Below the pieces are notes generated by a model. The model was given only the letters and a program-made list of their open reading frames with translations, was not told the DNA's origin and did no database searches. From NCBI GenBank assembly GCA_964517765.1, contig CAZFEN010000001.1, forward strand, positions 60,821 through 124,820: DNA of 64,000 nt, written 5' to 3'. Made by a program: the position numbers and the translations under genes. The stretch comes from Hydromicrobium sp964517765 (GTDB taxonomy: Bacteria; Actinomycetota; Humimicrobiia; Humimicrobiales; Humimicrobiaceae). Each line of letters begins with the position of its first letter. Position 1 is the first letter of the stretch. Positions 16,563 to 25,531 of this stretch are shown one piece after another.

Positions 16563-18356
16563 ATGAAAAGAATAATTTACCACTCAATATTAATTATTTT
16601 AATTTTATTTGTACTTGCTCTTAGTGTTGGTTGTTGTCCCATATTCGAAAATATAAACAATTGGATTTCTAATGATAATAACAACGGGACCGGTAGAACC
16701 ACAGACTCCGACAACACAGAAGAAACTGCAGAGAAGAGGACAGAAAATATCCAACCCATTGCTGTATTGAAGGTATACCAGCAGAATTCCAACAGTGATT
16801 ATTTTACTGTGGGCAATCCGGTATATTTCTCTGCTGCGGATTCATCTGATGCCAATGGCGACATTTTGAGGTTCCAATGGGAGATAGGGGATACAGTTAT
16901 ATCGGACGATGAAAAGGCTTCATATATTTTTAACAGCACCGGAAAATATGAAGTAACCCTTACAGTCGATGATGGAACAAGTACAGTTGAAGCCTCAAAA
17001 CAGATTTATCTGGTAGAGATTCCTGTAAATATTTCAATAAAAAGAGAGTACGAGATAACGGTTAGTATTGAATACGCTATCATAAACGAAGGGCCCGGAA
17101 ACATTAAAGACATTACCTGTCTATTCGAGATCCCTCAAACATACCAGCCTTTTCAGATTATAAAAAGCATCAAGTACAGTCAGGGTAAAACCGGGGATAT
17201 TTATAGCGACGACTACAATTTATTAGAGAGATTCGATCTGGGCGATCTTGCTGCCGGAGAATCATCTATAGCATATATAAATTGTGATGCAGTGCTTTAT
17301 GAATATGAATATGCACAAATATCTGATGGGGAGTATTCTTATGATCCGGAAGACAGCGATCTGTCACTTTATACGGTCAGTGAGTATTATATAAATAGCG
17401 ATTCACAGCAAATAAAATCTGCGGTCAAATCTGTGACAGGAGAGGAAACGGATCCCGTAAAGATTGCAGAAAAACTCTACGATTTTGTAATTGATAAAAT
17501 GGTATATGATGAGGAGAAGCTGGCTCTGGGAATATCCGATTATTTATATGCTTCGGAAATTCTGCGTAATGGCAAAGGGGTTTGTACCGACTACTCTATC
17601 TTATATACGGCTTTATGCAGAGCTGCAGGAATTCCAGCAAAATTCGTACAGGGACTTCCTATTTTTAGTATAGTCTCAGAAGGAAAAGGCGAGCTTCCAT
17701 ACGGCCATGCCTGGGTTGAAATAAAACTTCCCGGATACGGATGGATCCCTGTAGACATAACCGCAGAAGGTGGTTTTATGGCTTATAATTACTATCTTAA
17801 CATGGAAACTTATAAGGGGTCCGGAGTATTTTATAAAAGCCTTCTAATCGAGGGAGAAGATTATTATCCCGCAGGATTTTATTATTTTTGGGAAGGAGAT
17901 ATTAAACCGGAAGTAAGGAGGGAGGAAGTCTACAGAGTAAGCGGACTGAATCCGGAAGATCTGAGTGTAATATCGGAAAAGGAATTTTTGGACGAAATCG
18001 GATCGGTTCTTTCCGAATATAACGCCGCTTTAATTCATATCAACCAGGCCCATTCCGAAGGCTGGAAATTCAACGATGAGCAGGAAATTGCCATAGAAGA
18101 AACTCTCCTGACAAGACTAATAGAGCTTTCACAAAAGTTGAAAAATGCTGCTTATTCGGAAAACAATGCTGTCGATAGAGGTAATCTGATTGCAATATCG
18201 GAAGAAATAATTCTTCATAAAGAAGCACAAATACATTGTATGAAAACAAGCAATCATGATTGTTCCCAGAGCGAATACAATATATTTCTCGATTCTCTGA
18301 AAAGATTGTTTGATTATTATAATAATATGGTAGAAAATTTCAAACAGAAATATTAA
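16563..18356 (+). CDS. Lipoprotein with PKD and transglutaminase-like domains
   Basis: 597 residues. The signal peptide ends in lipobox LSVGC (Cys24). After a Thr/Glu-rich linker comes a PKD-like beta domain (about 60-155, with FQWEIGD and GKYEVTLTVDDG), then a beta-rich region (155-300). The transglutaminase-core domain carries the Cys-His-Asp triad: Cys341 in GKGVCTDYS, His382 in YGHAWVEI and Asp398 in PVDIT. A helical C-terminal region of about 130 residues follows. Such proteins are extracellular peptidases or crosslinking enzymes acting on the cell surface; the substrate is unknown. The hydrolase gene downstream follows after 17 bp. Confidence 0.85.
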   Translation: MKRIIYHSILIILILFVLALSVGCCPIFENINNWISNDNNNGTGRTTDSDNTEETAEKRTENIQPIAVLKVYQQNSNSDYFTVGNPVYFSAADSSDANGDILRFQWEIGDTVISDDEKASYIFNSTGKYEVTLTVDDGTSTVEASKQIYLVEIPVNISIKREYEITVSIEYAIINEGPGNIKDITCLFEIPQTYQPFQIIKSIKYSQGKTGDIYSDDYNLLERFDLGDLAAGESSIAYINCDAVLYEYEYAQISDGEYSYDPEDSDLSLYTVSEYYINSDSQQIKSAVKSVTGEETDPVKIAEKLYDFVIDKMVYDEEKLALGISDYLYASEILRNGKGVCTDYSILYTALCRAAGIPAKFVQGLPIFSIVSEGKGELPYGHAWVEIKLPGYGWIPVDITAEGGFMAYNYYLNMETYKGSGVFYKSLLIEGEDYYPAGFYYFWEGDIKPEVRREEVYRVSGLNPEDLSVISEKEFLDEIGSVLSEYNAALIHINQAHSEGWKFNDEQEIAIEETLLTRLIELSQKLKNAAYSENNAVDRGNLIAISEEIILHKEAQIHCMKTSNHDCSQSEYNIFLDSLKRLFDYYNNMVENFKQKY

Positions 18357-18373
18357 AAGGTATTCAGATAAAA

Positions 18374-19204
18374 ATGTTATATCAGAAAATACTTATCGGA
18401 GTTGCTTCGGTTATAGCAGTGGCCGTAATTATTTATTTGTTTCTGGCAATATATAAATTCCTGACTCAGTCAATTGAGGTGTTTCATCCCAAAAAGAAAA
18501 TTACGCTAACTCCGTTCGACATAAGATTGTATTTCGAAGAAGTCTTTTTCAAATCTTCCGATGGAATTAATATTTCAGGCTGGTTTGTACCTGTAAGAAA
18601 CAGCAGGGGAGTAATGCTGGTTTTTCATGGTAACGGAGAGAATGTCTCAGATGGATTGACATTGATAGATTATATCAAAAGAAGAATGGGCCTGACTGTT
18701 TTTATAATCGATTATCGAGGATATGGTAAAAGTGAAGGCAAGCCTACCGAGAAGGGAACTTATCTTGATGCCAGAGCAGCCTGGGAGTATTTGACTGGCT
18801 CCAGAAAAATAAAACCCCAGAACATTATAATCTTTGGCCGGTCACTGGGCGGTCCAATCGCAGCCTGGCTGGCAAAAGAAGTGAAGCCCAGAGCATTGAT
18901 TCTTGACTCCACTTTTACTTCCATCAAGGATCTGGCGGCTCAGATGTATCCTTATTTGCCTGTAAGAAAATTCTTCAGGTTTAATTATCCTACTATTGAA
19001 TATTTAAAAGAAATAACAAGTCCGGTTCTTATAATTCACAGCAGCGAAGATTACTACATCCCCTTTTCTCATGCAATAAGGTTATATAATGCTGCAAAAG
19101 AGCCCAAACAGTTTTTGAAAATAGAGGGTAAACATAATAATAACTATATAAAATCTGAAAAAATTTACATAGAGGGTATAAAATATTTTATTTCGGGTTA
19201 TTAA
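18374..19204 (+). CDS. Membrane-anchored alpha/beta hydrolase
   Basis: 276 residues. One N-terminal transmembrane segment (about 8-28) precedes an alpha/beta hydrolase fold of the BAAT/YfhR type. Seen are the oxyanion segment VFHGNGENVSD, the strand IIDYRGYGKSEG, the nucleophile elbow GRSLGG with Ser157, an acidic residue near SSEDYYIP and His254 in EGKHNNNY. It is likely an esterase or peptidase facing the cytoplasm or cell surface; substrate unknown. It is co-directional with and 17 bp after the transglutaminase lipoprotein, and converges on the GNAT gene with only 5 bp between. Confidence 0.88.
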   Translation: MLYQKILIGVASVIAVAVIIYLFLAIYKFLTQSIEVFHPKKKITLTPFDIRLYFEEVFFKSSDGINISGWFVPVRNSRGVMLVFHGNGENVSDGLTLIDYIKRRMGLTVFIIDYRGYGKSEGKPTEKGTYLDARAAWEYLTGSRKIKPQNIIIFGRSLGGPIAAWLAKEVKPRALILDSTFTSIKDLAAQMYPYLPVRKFFRFNYPTIEYLKEITSPVLIIHSSEDYYIPFSHAIRLYNAAKEPKQFLKIEGKHNNNYIKSEKIYIEGIKYFISGY

Positions 19205-19209
19205 AGATA

Positions 19210-19863
19210 TTAAGAGATCTCTTTTTTCATAAATATCCAGTCCCGGTATCCGGTGTACTTTCCAGCAATCCATGAGGATCTTTTTATTTGCTCGATAAAA
19301 CCAATTTTTTTATACAGGTCATAAGCATTATTATTAAGACGAGCTACCCAGAGCTTTAAGACGCTTTTTCTGTTTTCTCTGGCAAAGTCTTCCACAAAAG
19401 ACAGCATTTTTTTAGCAACACCCCGTCTCCTGCTTCGGGCATCAACGGCGACATTATCTATATATATGGTCTTATTATCCAATCGGGGGATTTCCTTTGA
19501 TGTTAAAACGAATGCTCTAATAGCCCTTTGCAAACCCAGATTTTCAAGGTAATCCCGGAAATTTTTGGTGTGACTTTTAATATTTTCGATAGTCACAACC
19601 TCGATGATCCCTGCTATTTTACTATCTATTATTGCATTAAAATATCTTCCCGTATTAATATTCATTGAAATTTCCGACCTGACAATATCCATAGCAGCTT
19701 TCTTTCTGTTGCTGTATATGTATTTTAGTTTTTCATAGAATGCATCGAATTCTATTCTGAGGTAATCATCAAGGTCTTCGAGCTTTAAATTGCTCAATTT
19801 GATACCGGAAAAATTGTTTTCTGGATTCTTGCCGCTATTCATCCGGTATGTCTTTCTTATCAA
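19210..19863 (-). CDS. GNAT-family N-acetyltransferase
   Basis: 217 residues from ATG 19863, or 210 from the in-frame ATG at 19842; the latter shortens the overlap with the upstream gene to 8 bp and is equally likely. The acetyl-CoA-binding motif A is DNVAVDARSRRRGVAKKML (about residues 128-146), followed by NAYDLYKKIGF, typical of GNAT motif B. The substrate, a protein N-terminus or small molecule, cannot be told. It forms a two-gene unit with the DUF2007 gene. Confidence 0.88.
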   Translation of the reverse strand: MIRKTYRMNSGKNPENNFSGIKLSNLKLEDLDDYLRIEFDAFYEKLKYIYSNRKKAAMDIVRSEISMNINTGRYFNAIIDSKIAGIIEVVTIENIKSHTKNFRDYLENLGLQRAIRAFVLTSKEIPRLDNKTIYIDNVAVDARSRRRGVAKKMLSFVEDFARENRKSVLKLWVARLNNNAYDLYKKIGFIEQIKRSSWIAGKYTGYRDWIFMKKEIS

Positions 19864-20059
19864 GCAGCTCTTGAGCTTTTTTTAAATTTTTTTTATTGGT
19901 GATAAGCTTAACCCCTCTTATGCTTTGCAAAGAAGGATAATTCTGGCCGGCATCATCGGAGATTATCTCGGTTTTAATGCCAAAACTTTCCAGATAACCT
20001 CTGGCTATTTCTGCTTCTATCCTGGAGTTAAAAATTTTTACTACCGGTAATTTATCCAT
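19835..20059 (-). CDS. DUF2007-type small protein
   Basis: 74 residues. The sequence VVKIFNSRIEAEIARGYLESFGIKTEI and the final region in which KKAQELLD appears match the DUF2007 (putative signal-transducing, GlnB-like fold) pattern. No biochemical role is established for the family to my knowledge. It begins the minus-strand pair with the GNAT gene and overlaps it. The 244-bp region upstream is AT-rich and holds nothing else recognisable. Confidence 0.75.
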   Translation of the reverse strand: MDKLPVVKIFNSRIEAEIARGYLESFGIKTEIISDDAGQNYPSLQSIRGVKLITNKKNLKKAQELLDKKDIPDE

Positions 20060-20303
20060 TTTTTGTCCCTTTGATTTACATTAATTATATAATTATATTC
20101 TGAATATAAATTACTTTACATGTTTGGATCATTTCAGGGATAGCAAGGATTATAACACTTTAACTGTATTTTATCATATTGGAAGGAACTTTTATTTGAA
20201 GAATTAATGTCTATGATATACACTATTTTAAGATTCTGTTAAAAAATCCAACTATTGCTGTGGATATATTTAAGCAAACAAATATAAAATTTGGAAAAGC
20301 TTT

Positions 20304-21425
20304 ATGATTCAAAAATCACTTCTTTTAAAAATATATGAAGCTGCCAGCATGCAGAGGTGGAATGATCAGATCCGCACCATAGAACTTACGGAACTGGATA
20401 AGCAGTCTCACAAGATGGTCGTTGCTTATATTCTCGGTAGATGTGAAGAAGACATAACTCACAGAGAAATCGATTGGATTGAAATAATAGAGAATGGCCT
20501 TTTTGAATTTTTGAAAAGGATAATTTTGACCGATTTAAAACCTCCTTTAATCTACAGGATAAAGGAAGATAAGAAACAATACGAAAAGTTAAACTACTGG
20601 GTTTTTGAGAGGATAAGATCATTTACCGAACAGGTAAGCGAAGACTTCAATTTGCGTTTTAAAAAATATCTTCTGGAAGAGAAGGAGACCGTTGAAAGAA
20701 AAATTGTAAATGCGGCCCATTTCTATGTGACAAAGTGGGAATTCGACATTATCAAGCGGGCAAACCCGAGGGTTTATTTAACCGAAGAGATTGTCGAAAG
20801 TATTTACAGGGAGCAGAAAAAGTACAATGATCTTGCGTGTATGCAGTTTTTTTCTAAAAAAAGAAATTTAATGAATTTTGCGGATATATGCGGTCAGCTC
20901 CGTTTCCAGCAGAGATGGAGCCATCTTTACCGCATTCCTAAAACCTCCGTACTGGGCCATATGTTGATTGTAGCCATATTTTCATTTTTATTTTCATGCG
21001 AAGCAAATCTAAGAAAAATAAACTGTATAAATAATTACTTCACCGGACTTTTCCATGACCTGCCCGAGGTTTTGACCAGAGATGTGATCAATCCGGTAAA
21101 AAAATCCGTTGAAGGACTTGATGAGCTTATAAAGGACTACGAAGTCGAAGAAATGGAGAAAAAAATATATAAACTGATTCCCGTAAAGTGGCAAAAAGAT
21201 ATAAGGATGTTTACGGAAGACGAATTTTCCGATAAAAGTAACAGAAACGGTAAGCTGGTTAAAGGAGCGGATGATCTGGCTGCGTTTATTGAAGTCTATC
21301 TTGCACTGAAAAACGGAATAAGAAATGAAAGCATGATCTATGCAAGGAAAAAGTTAGCCGGCAAGTATGGATCCATGAAAATAGAGGGAATAGATTTTGG
21401 AAAGATTTATGCCGGTTTCGAATAG
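20304..21425 (+). CDS. HD-domain phosphohydrolase, YfbR-like with long N-terminal extension
   Basis: 373 residues. The C-terminal half (about 190-373) resembles the 5'-deoxynucleotidase YfbR: first histidine in LGHMLIVA, the HD pair His251-Asp252 in LFHDLPEVLTRDVINPVK (compare the YfbR pattern HD-x2-EVLTGD-x2-TPVK) and a late aspartate in VKGADDLAAFIE. The N-terminal 190 residues are helical and not recognised. It ends 12 bp before a Cas4-like nuclease gene, so the two are likely co-expressed. Removal of phosphate from deoxynucleotides is the best guess; the paired nuclease raises the chance of a DNA-metabolism or defence role. Confidence 0.8.
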   Translation: MIQKSLLLKIYEAASMQRWNDQIRTIELTELDKQSHKMVVAYILGRCEEDITHREIDWIEIIENGLFEFLKRIILTDLKPPLIYRIKEDKKQYEKLNYWVFERIRSFTEQVSEDFNLRFKKYLLEEKETVERKIVNAAHFYVTKWEFDIIKRANPRVYLTEEIVESIYREQKKYNDLACMQFFSKKRNLMNFADICGQLRFQQRWSHLYRIPKTSVLGHMLIVAIFSFLFSCEANLRKINCINNYFTGLFHDLPEVLTRDVINPVKKSVEGLDELIKDYEVEEMEKKIYKLIPVKWQKDIRMFTEDEFSDKSNRNGKLVKGADDLAAFIEVYLALKNGIRNESMIYARKKLAGKYGSMKIEGIDFGKIYAGFE

Positions 21426-21437
21426 CCGGTTAATTCT

Positions 21438-22931
21438 ATGGGGAAAATAATAATATCAAAATCAAAATATCTGGCAGGACTTCAGTGCTTAAAGTATTTT
21501 TGGTTCCTCATCAATGCCAAAGAAGAAGTCCCGCAGCCGGATTTCGTGAACAGGTTTATTTTTAATCAGGGAACCCTGGTGGGGGAATATGCAAAAAAAC
21601 TATATCCAGACGGAATCGATCTGGGGAAGATAGGTGATTTAAAGGAGCAGCTGGTAAGGACCTTCGAGTTACTTTCCGAGAGAAGACCTCTGTTCGAAGC
21701 AAGCGTAAGCTCTGGAAATGTTTACAGCAGAGCGGATATCCTTGTCCCGGTAAATACCGACAGCTGGGATATTGTAGAAGTTAAAAGCTCCACTCAGCTC
21801 AAGGAGGAATATATACCTGACGTTGCTTTTCAGAAGTACTGTTTTGAAAAAGCCGGGATCAATATCCGGAAATGCTATCTGGCATACATTAATAATCAGT
21901 ATATAAAAAAAGGGGATATCGATTCGTCGAGACTATTTAAAAAAGTGGATATTACAGCGCAAGTGGATGAGACGCTGGGAGAGATAGGGAACAGGGTCCG
22001 GGAAATGCTCGAGATCGCTGCTGCAAAGAGTCCACCGGAAATAATTATTGGTAAACAATGCAGTAATCCCTACATATGTCCGCTTAAGGATAGATGCTGG
22101 AAATTCTTGCCGGACAACAATATTTTTAATTTATATGGAAATAAAGACAAAGCAATTGAATTGTACAGCGAAGGAATTCTTTCAATAAAAGACATACCTG
22201 ACCGGTATGATTTAAATTTAAAACAACAAATACAACTCGAGTGTGCAAGAACAGAAAAAACGAAAATAGACAAAGATGAAATATCGAAATTTATAAAAAA
22301 GTTTGAATACCCATTATATTTTTTTGATTTTGAGACATTCTCTACAGCTATTCCCCTGTATGATGGCCTCAAACCATATCAGAGAATTCCATTTCAGTAT
22401 TCCATACATGTTCTGGAGTCTATCGATGGTAAAGCCGAACACCGTGATTTTCTTGCCAGAGGCCTGGAAGATCCGAGGGAAAGATTGCTGTCAGATTTAA
22501 AGCAGCACCTGGATGATAAGGGCAGCGTGGTTGTCTATTATGAATTATTTGAAAAAAGTGTCTTGAGAGAGCTGGCCGAAGCTTTTCCCGGATACCGGAA
22601 GTGGGTCGATTCTATAACACACAGGATAATTGATCTTTATAAGCCTTTTGGAAATTTTCACTATTATAATTCTTCCCAGAAAGGAAGTGCTTCGGTAAAA
22701 AGTGTCCTCCCGGCAATAACCGATTTAAGTTACAATGGAATGGAAATAGGAAACGGCCTCGCTGCAAGTGTATACTTCCTTTATATTTGCGGAAGGTATA
22801 ATGCAAGGGAGAGCTGTCCCGCAGAGGCAGAGGTAGAAAGGATCCGTAAATTACTAATAAAATACTGCAGGCTGGATACCGGGGGCATGATTCATATACT
22901 AAGGGGACTGATAAAAGAAACTGAGAAGTAG
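21438..22931 (+). CDS. DUF2779 protein: Cas4-like Fe-S nuclease fused to a DEDD-like exonuclease
   Basis: 497 residues. The N-terminal part is a RecB/Cas4-type PD-(D/E)XK nuclease: Asp100 (SRADIL) and the Glu114-x-Lys116 pair (VEVKSS). Four cysteines (Cys17 in LQCLKY; Cys208, Cys214, Cys220 in KQCSNPYICPLKDRCW) are spaced as in the 4Fe-4S cluster of Cas4 and AddB. The C-terminal part (about 290-497) starts with FFDFETF, the first acidic motif of an RNase H-like 3'-5' exonuclease (Asp297, Glu299). This order matches DUF2779 proteins. No CRISPR array or cas gene is nearby. The in vivo role is unknown. Confidence 0.85.
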   Translation: MGKIIISKSKYLAGLQCLKYFWFLINAKEEVPQPDFVNRFIFNQGTLVGEYAKKLYPDGIDLGKIGDLKEQLVRTFELLSERRPLFEASVSSGNVYSRADILVPVNTDSWDIVEVKSSTQLKEEYIPDVAFQKYCFEKAGINIRKCYLAYINNQYIKKGDIDSSRLFKKVDITAQVDETLGEIGNRVREMLEIAAAKSPPEIIIGKQCSNPYICPLKDRCWKFLPDNNIFNLYGNKDKAIELYSEGILSIKDIPDRYDLNLKQQIQLECARTEKTKIDKDEISKFIKKFEYPLYFFDFETFSTAIPLYDGLKPYQRIPFQYSIHVLESIDGKAEHRDFLARGLEDPRERLLSDLKQHLDDKGSVVVYYELFEKSVLRELAEAFPGYRKWVDSITHRIIDLYKPFGNFHYYNSSQKGSASVKSVLPAITDLSYNGMEIGNGLAASVYFLYICGRYNARESCPAEAEVERIRKLLIKYCRLDTGGMIHILRGLIKETEK

Positions 22932-22949
22932 ATTAAAAAATTAATTATA

Positions 22950-23822
22950 CTACTGCTTTTTCTTAACGGACATACTTAAAATTGCCAGTAAAAGAAATAC
23001 TACACCGGTAATAATCAAGACAAGGATGTTTATGAATGGAGACACTTCTTTATCACCAAAGAAAAAAGTAACGCCCATCATTCTTTTGAAGTTGGTGACT
23101 ACCTCTGCCGGTGCATTTGCAAAAGCTCTGGACATCGGAGTCTCCATCATAATTTGCCGGAATAAAGCCGATGCATGGCTTATGGGAAATATTTTTATTA
23201 CGGTTTGTACGGCAGATGGAAATTGTCCGATCGGGATGTATATTCCGGTTAAAAAACCAATGAGGGTCCCGATTATTGTACTTACGGTAGCAAAAGCATT
23301 ACTGCTTCTAAAAAATGTCACGATAAGGAAAACCATAGATGTACCTGCAAAAACCGACAACAGCATTGCTCCGAATAATTTTAATAGTGGCATAAGCCCG
23401 AGCAAACTTCCACCGTTTGCAACGATATAAATTTCGGCAATAATCAATGATGCAATACTCATGATAATCCCGATTATGAAAGAACTTATCACATATCCAG
23501 CCGCAAGTTGAGAACGCTTGAACGGAGCCGATAAAAAATCCTTTGAAATATTCTTTGCCTTATCTTCAACCATAATGCCGAATGCACCCAGAGTTGTGGT
23601 TATCGACGTAACCGACAGGATTCCTGCCATAACCCAGCTGTTTACAATGAAGCGTGCATTATCTCCAAGAAGATCCTTAAAATTATTGGTCATCATATTT
23701 CCCAGAAACAGTACATATAGTCCGATAATTATAAATACGGCGAGGAATGAGAAGAATACCGAGGCTCTGTCACGAAAGAAAAGTTTCAGGTTTCTTTTGA
23801 TTAAGTTAATAATAACAGTCAT
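22950..23822 (-). CDS. ABC-2-type export permease
   Basis: 290 residues with six predicted membrane segments, the first at about 20-42 and the last at about 265-285. A long extracytoplasmic insertion between the fifth and sixth carries NAPAEVVTNFKRM. It starts directly after the stop of its ATPase gene (no gap). The pair is of the daunorubicin-resistance (DrrAB) or multidrug type. The exported compound is unknown. Confidence 0.85.
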   Translation of the reverse strand: MTVIINLIKRNLKLFFRDRASVFFSFLAVFIIIGLYVLFLGNMMTNNFKDLLGDNARFIVNSWVMAGILSVTSITTTLGAFGIMVEDKAKNISKDFLSAPFKRSQLAAGYVISSFIIGIIMSIASLIIAEIYIVANGGSLLGLMPLLKLFGAMLLSVFAGTSMVFLIVTFFRSSNAFATVSTIIGTLIGFLTGIYIPIGQFPSAVQTVIKIFPISHASALFRQIMMETPMSRAFANAPAEVVTNFKRMMGVTFFFGDKEVSPFINILVLIITGVVFLLLAILSMSVKKKQ

Positions 23823-24752
23823 TTAATCAGCATCCTCTCTAATAGCAAATCCTGTTATTTTTACAAAAGCATCGTCCATACTGCCGCTTATAACCTCAAA
23901 GCCCGATATCAAATTTTCCACCTTATTTACAAGCGGCAACGCATCGAGGGTGTTTGAGATAAAGACCACAAAAGCTCCGCCGGATATAACGAATTTGATT
24001 TTTTGATTATTTAAAAATAAGCTTAATCTGTCGCTATCTTTAGGAATGAGCCGTAAAGTGTCAGTACTGTATTTTGCCCGCAGTTCCGAAGGGGTGCCTT
24101 TGGCTGAGATCAGGCCGTTGTCAATAATCGCAACATAATCAGCTTTTGCGGCTTCCTCCATATAATGAGTGGTAAGAAATACCGTCATCCCGGTCCCTTT
24201 TTGCAGATTACGGATCGTGTCCCAGACACTTTTTCTTGTCTGAGGGTCAAGGCCTGTGGTAGGTTCATCCAGAAATAGAATTTCTGGTTTATTTACCAGT
24301 GATCTTGCTATATCGGCTCTTCGGCGTTGTCCACCGGACAACTTACCGTAGGGACGATTACGGAAGCTTTCAACGTCTGCGGATTTCATGGCACTCTGTA
24401 CCGCAGTTTTTAACTCTTTATGAGACAATCCATAAAAACTGCCCCGGGTATAAAGATTTTCTCTGACCGTCAGCAGGCTATCCAGAATATTATCCTGAAA
24501 GACAATCCCGATATTTTTCCGGATTTTATCGTCCTCTTTGCCAAGCACATAGTCACAAACTGTCACTTTACCGCTATCGGGTTTGAGAAGAGTACAGATG
24601 ATATCGATAGTAGTGGTTTTTCCTGCACCGTTAGGCCCAAGAAATGCAAACAACTCTCCTTCATTTACATGGAAGTCTATGCCTCTTACCGCTTTAACTT
24701 TTCCATAATATTTTGTCAGATTGCTGACTTTTATTATTTGTGACGAAGACAT
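23823..24752 (-). CDS. ABC exporter ATP-binding protein (DrrA-like)
   Basis: 309 residues. Walker A GPNGAGKTT (about 39-47), Q-loop at IGIVFQDNIL, signature LSGGQRRRADIA, Walker B ILFLDEPTTGLD and the H-loop TTHYMEE are all intact. The C-terminal 80 residues form the accessory domain common in DrrA-type proteins. It powers the permease encoded immediately downstream. A 190-bp gap upstream separates it from the divergent nitroreductase gene. Confidence 0.92.
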   Translation of the reverse strand: MSSSQIIKVSNLTKYYGKVKAVRGIDFHVNEGELFAFLGPNGAGKTTTIDIICTLLKPDSGKVTVCDYVLGKEDDKIRKNIGIVFQDNILDSLLTVRENLYTRGSFYGLSHKELKTAVQSAMKSADVESFRNRPYGKLSGGQRRRADIARSLVNKPEILFLDEPTTGLDPQTRKSVWDTIRNLQKGTGMTVFLTTHYMEEAAKADYVAIIDNGLISAKGTPSELRAKYSTDTLRLIPKDSDRLSLFLNNQKIKFVISGGAFVVFISNTLDALPLVNKVENLISGFEVISGSMDDAFVKITGFAIREDAD

Positions 24753-24932
24753 ATCAATATTAAAAATTAAATGTATAAGATTATTAAGAGCATTTTTTAA
24801 CTTTAGCGCTACCGGATTTTATAATGATGTACGGTTTTTATAATATGCTCCTTATTATTAGAGGAAATTATACATTATATTTTGTCTATTACAATAAATA
24901 AAAATACTTTAGAAGATTCTGCATATTCATAC

Positions 24933-24938
24933 TATAAT
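24933..24938 (+). promoter_or_regulatory. -10 element placing transcription start at the ATG
   Basis: TATAAT ends seven bases before the nitroreductase ATG (24946), so transcription would start at or next to the start codon, and no Shine-Dalgarno is present. No good -35 hexamer is seen at 17 bases. A leaderless mRNA is inferred. Confidence 0.45.
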
Positions 24939-24945
24939 ATAAGAT

Positions 24946-25530
24946 ATGGAAGTTTATAATACTATAATATCAAGAAGGACCATAAGAAAATTCAAACAAA
25001 AACCCGTAAAGCTTTCGGTTTTAAAAAGATTGGTCAATGCGGGAAGACTGGCACCATCTGCAGGGAACCTGCAACCGTTGGAATATATCGTTACCGTAGA
25101 TGATACTATTAGAGAGAAGATTTTCCCCCATGTAAGGTGGGCAAGATATATTGCACCTGAAGGAAATCCCAAAGAAGATGAGAGACCGACGGCATATATA
25201 ATAATCCTGATAAATAAAGAAAATTTGCTGGTTCCATTTTATAAATATGATGTTGGCGCAAGTGCCGAAAATATTACCCTTGCGGCTCTGGAAGAGGGAA
25301 TAGGCTGCTGCTGGATAGGATCTTTCGATAGAAAAAAAATCAAAAATATTTTAAAAATAACTGATGACTACGACATCGATCTCATTCTCGCACTCGGGTA
25401 CCCATTGGAAGATCCCGGCTATTATGATATTGAAAAAGATAAATCCATTAAATATCACAAAGATAATTCAGGCAGACTGCATGTACCAAAAAAGAAATTG
25501 GATGATATTATTCATATAGACCATTTATAG
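24946..25530 (+). CDS. Nitroreductase-family protein
   Basis: 194 residues. The start ISRRTIRKFKQKPVKLSVLKRLVNAGRLAPSA is split here into its two FMN-binding elements, SRRTIRKF and GRLAPSAGNLQP; the later VGASAENITLAALEEGIGCCWIG completes the family pattern. These are FMN-dependent NAD(P)H oxidoreductases acting on nitro compounds, quinones or flavin itself; the substrate here is unknown. It may be translated from a leaderless transcript. It converges on the GGDEF/HD-GYP gene with one base between the stops. Confidence 0.9.
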   Translation: MEVYNTIISRRTIRKFKQKPVKLSVLKRLVNAGRLAPSAGNLQPLEYIVTVDDTIREKIFPHVRWARYIAPEGNPKEDERPTAYIIILINKENLLVPFYKYDVGASAENITLAALEEGIGCCWIGSFDRKKIKNILKITDDYDIDLILALGYPLEDPGYYDIEKDKSIKYHKDNSGRLHVPKKKLDDIIHIDHL

Positions 25531-25531
25531 G

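Noticed and set aside
21438..22931. Link of the Cas4-like protein to CRISPR
   Set aside because: Domain order is that of DUF2779, and no repeat array, cas1 or cas2 is present anywhere in the window.
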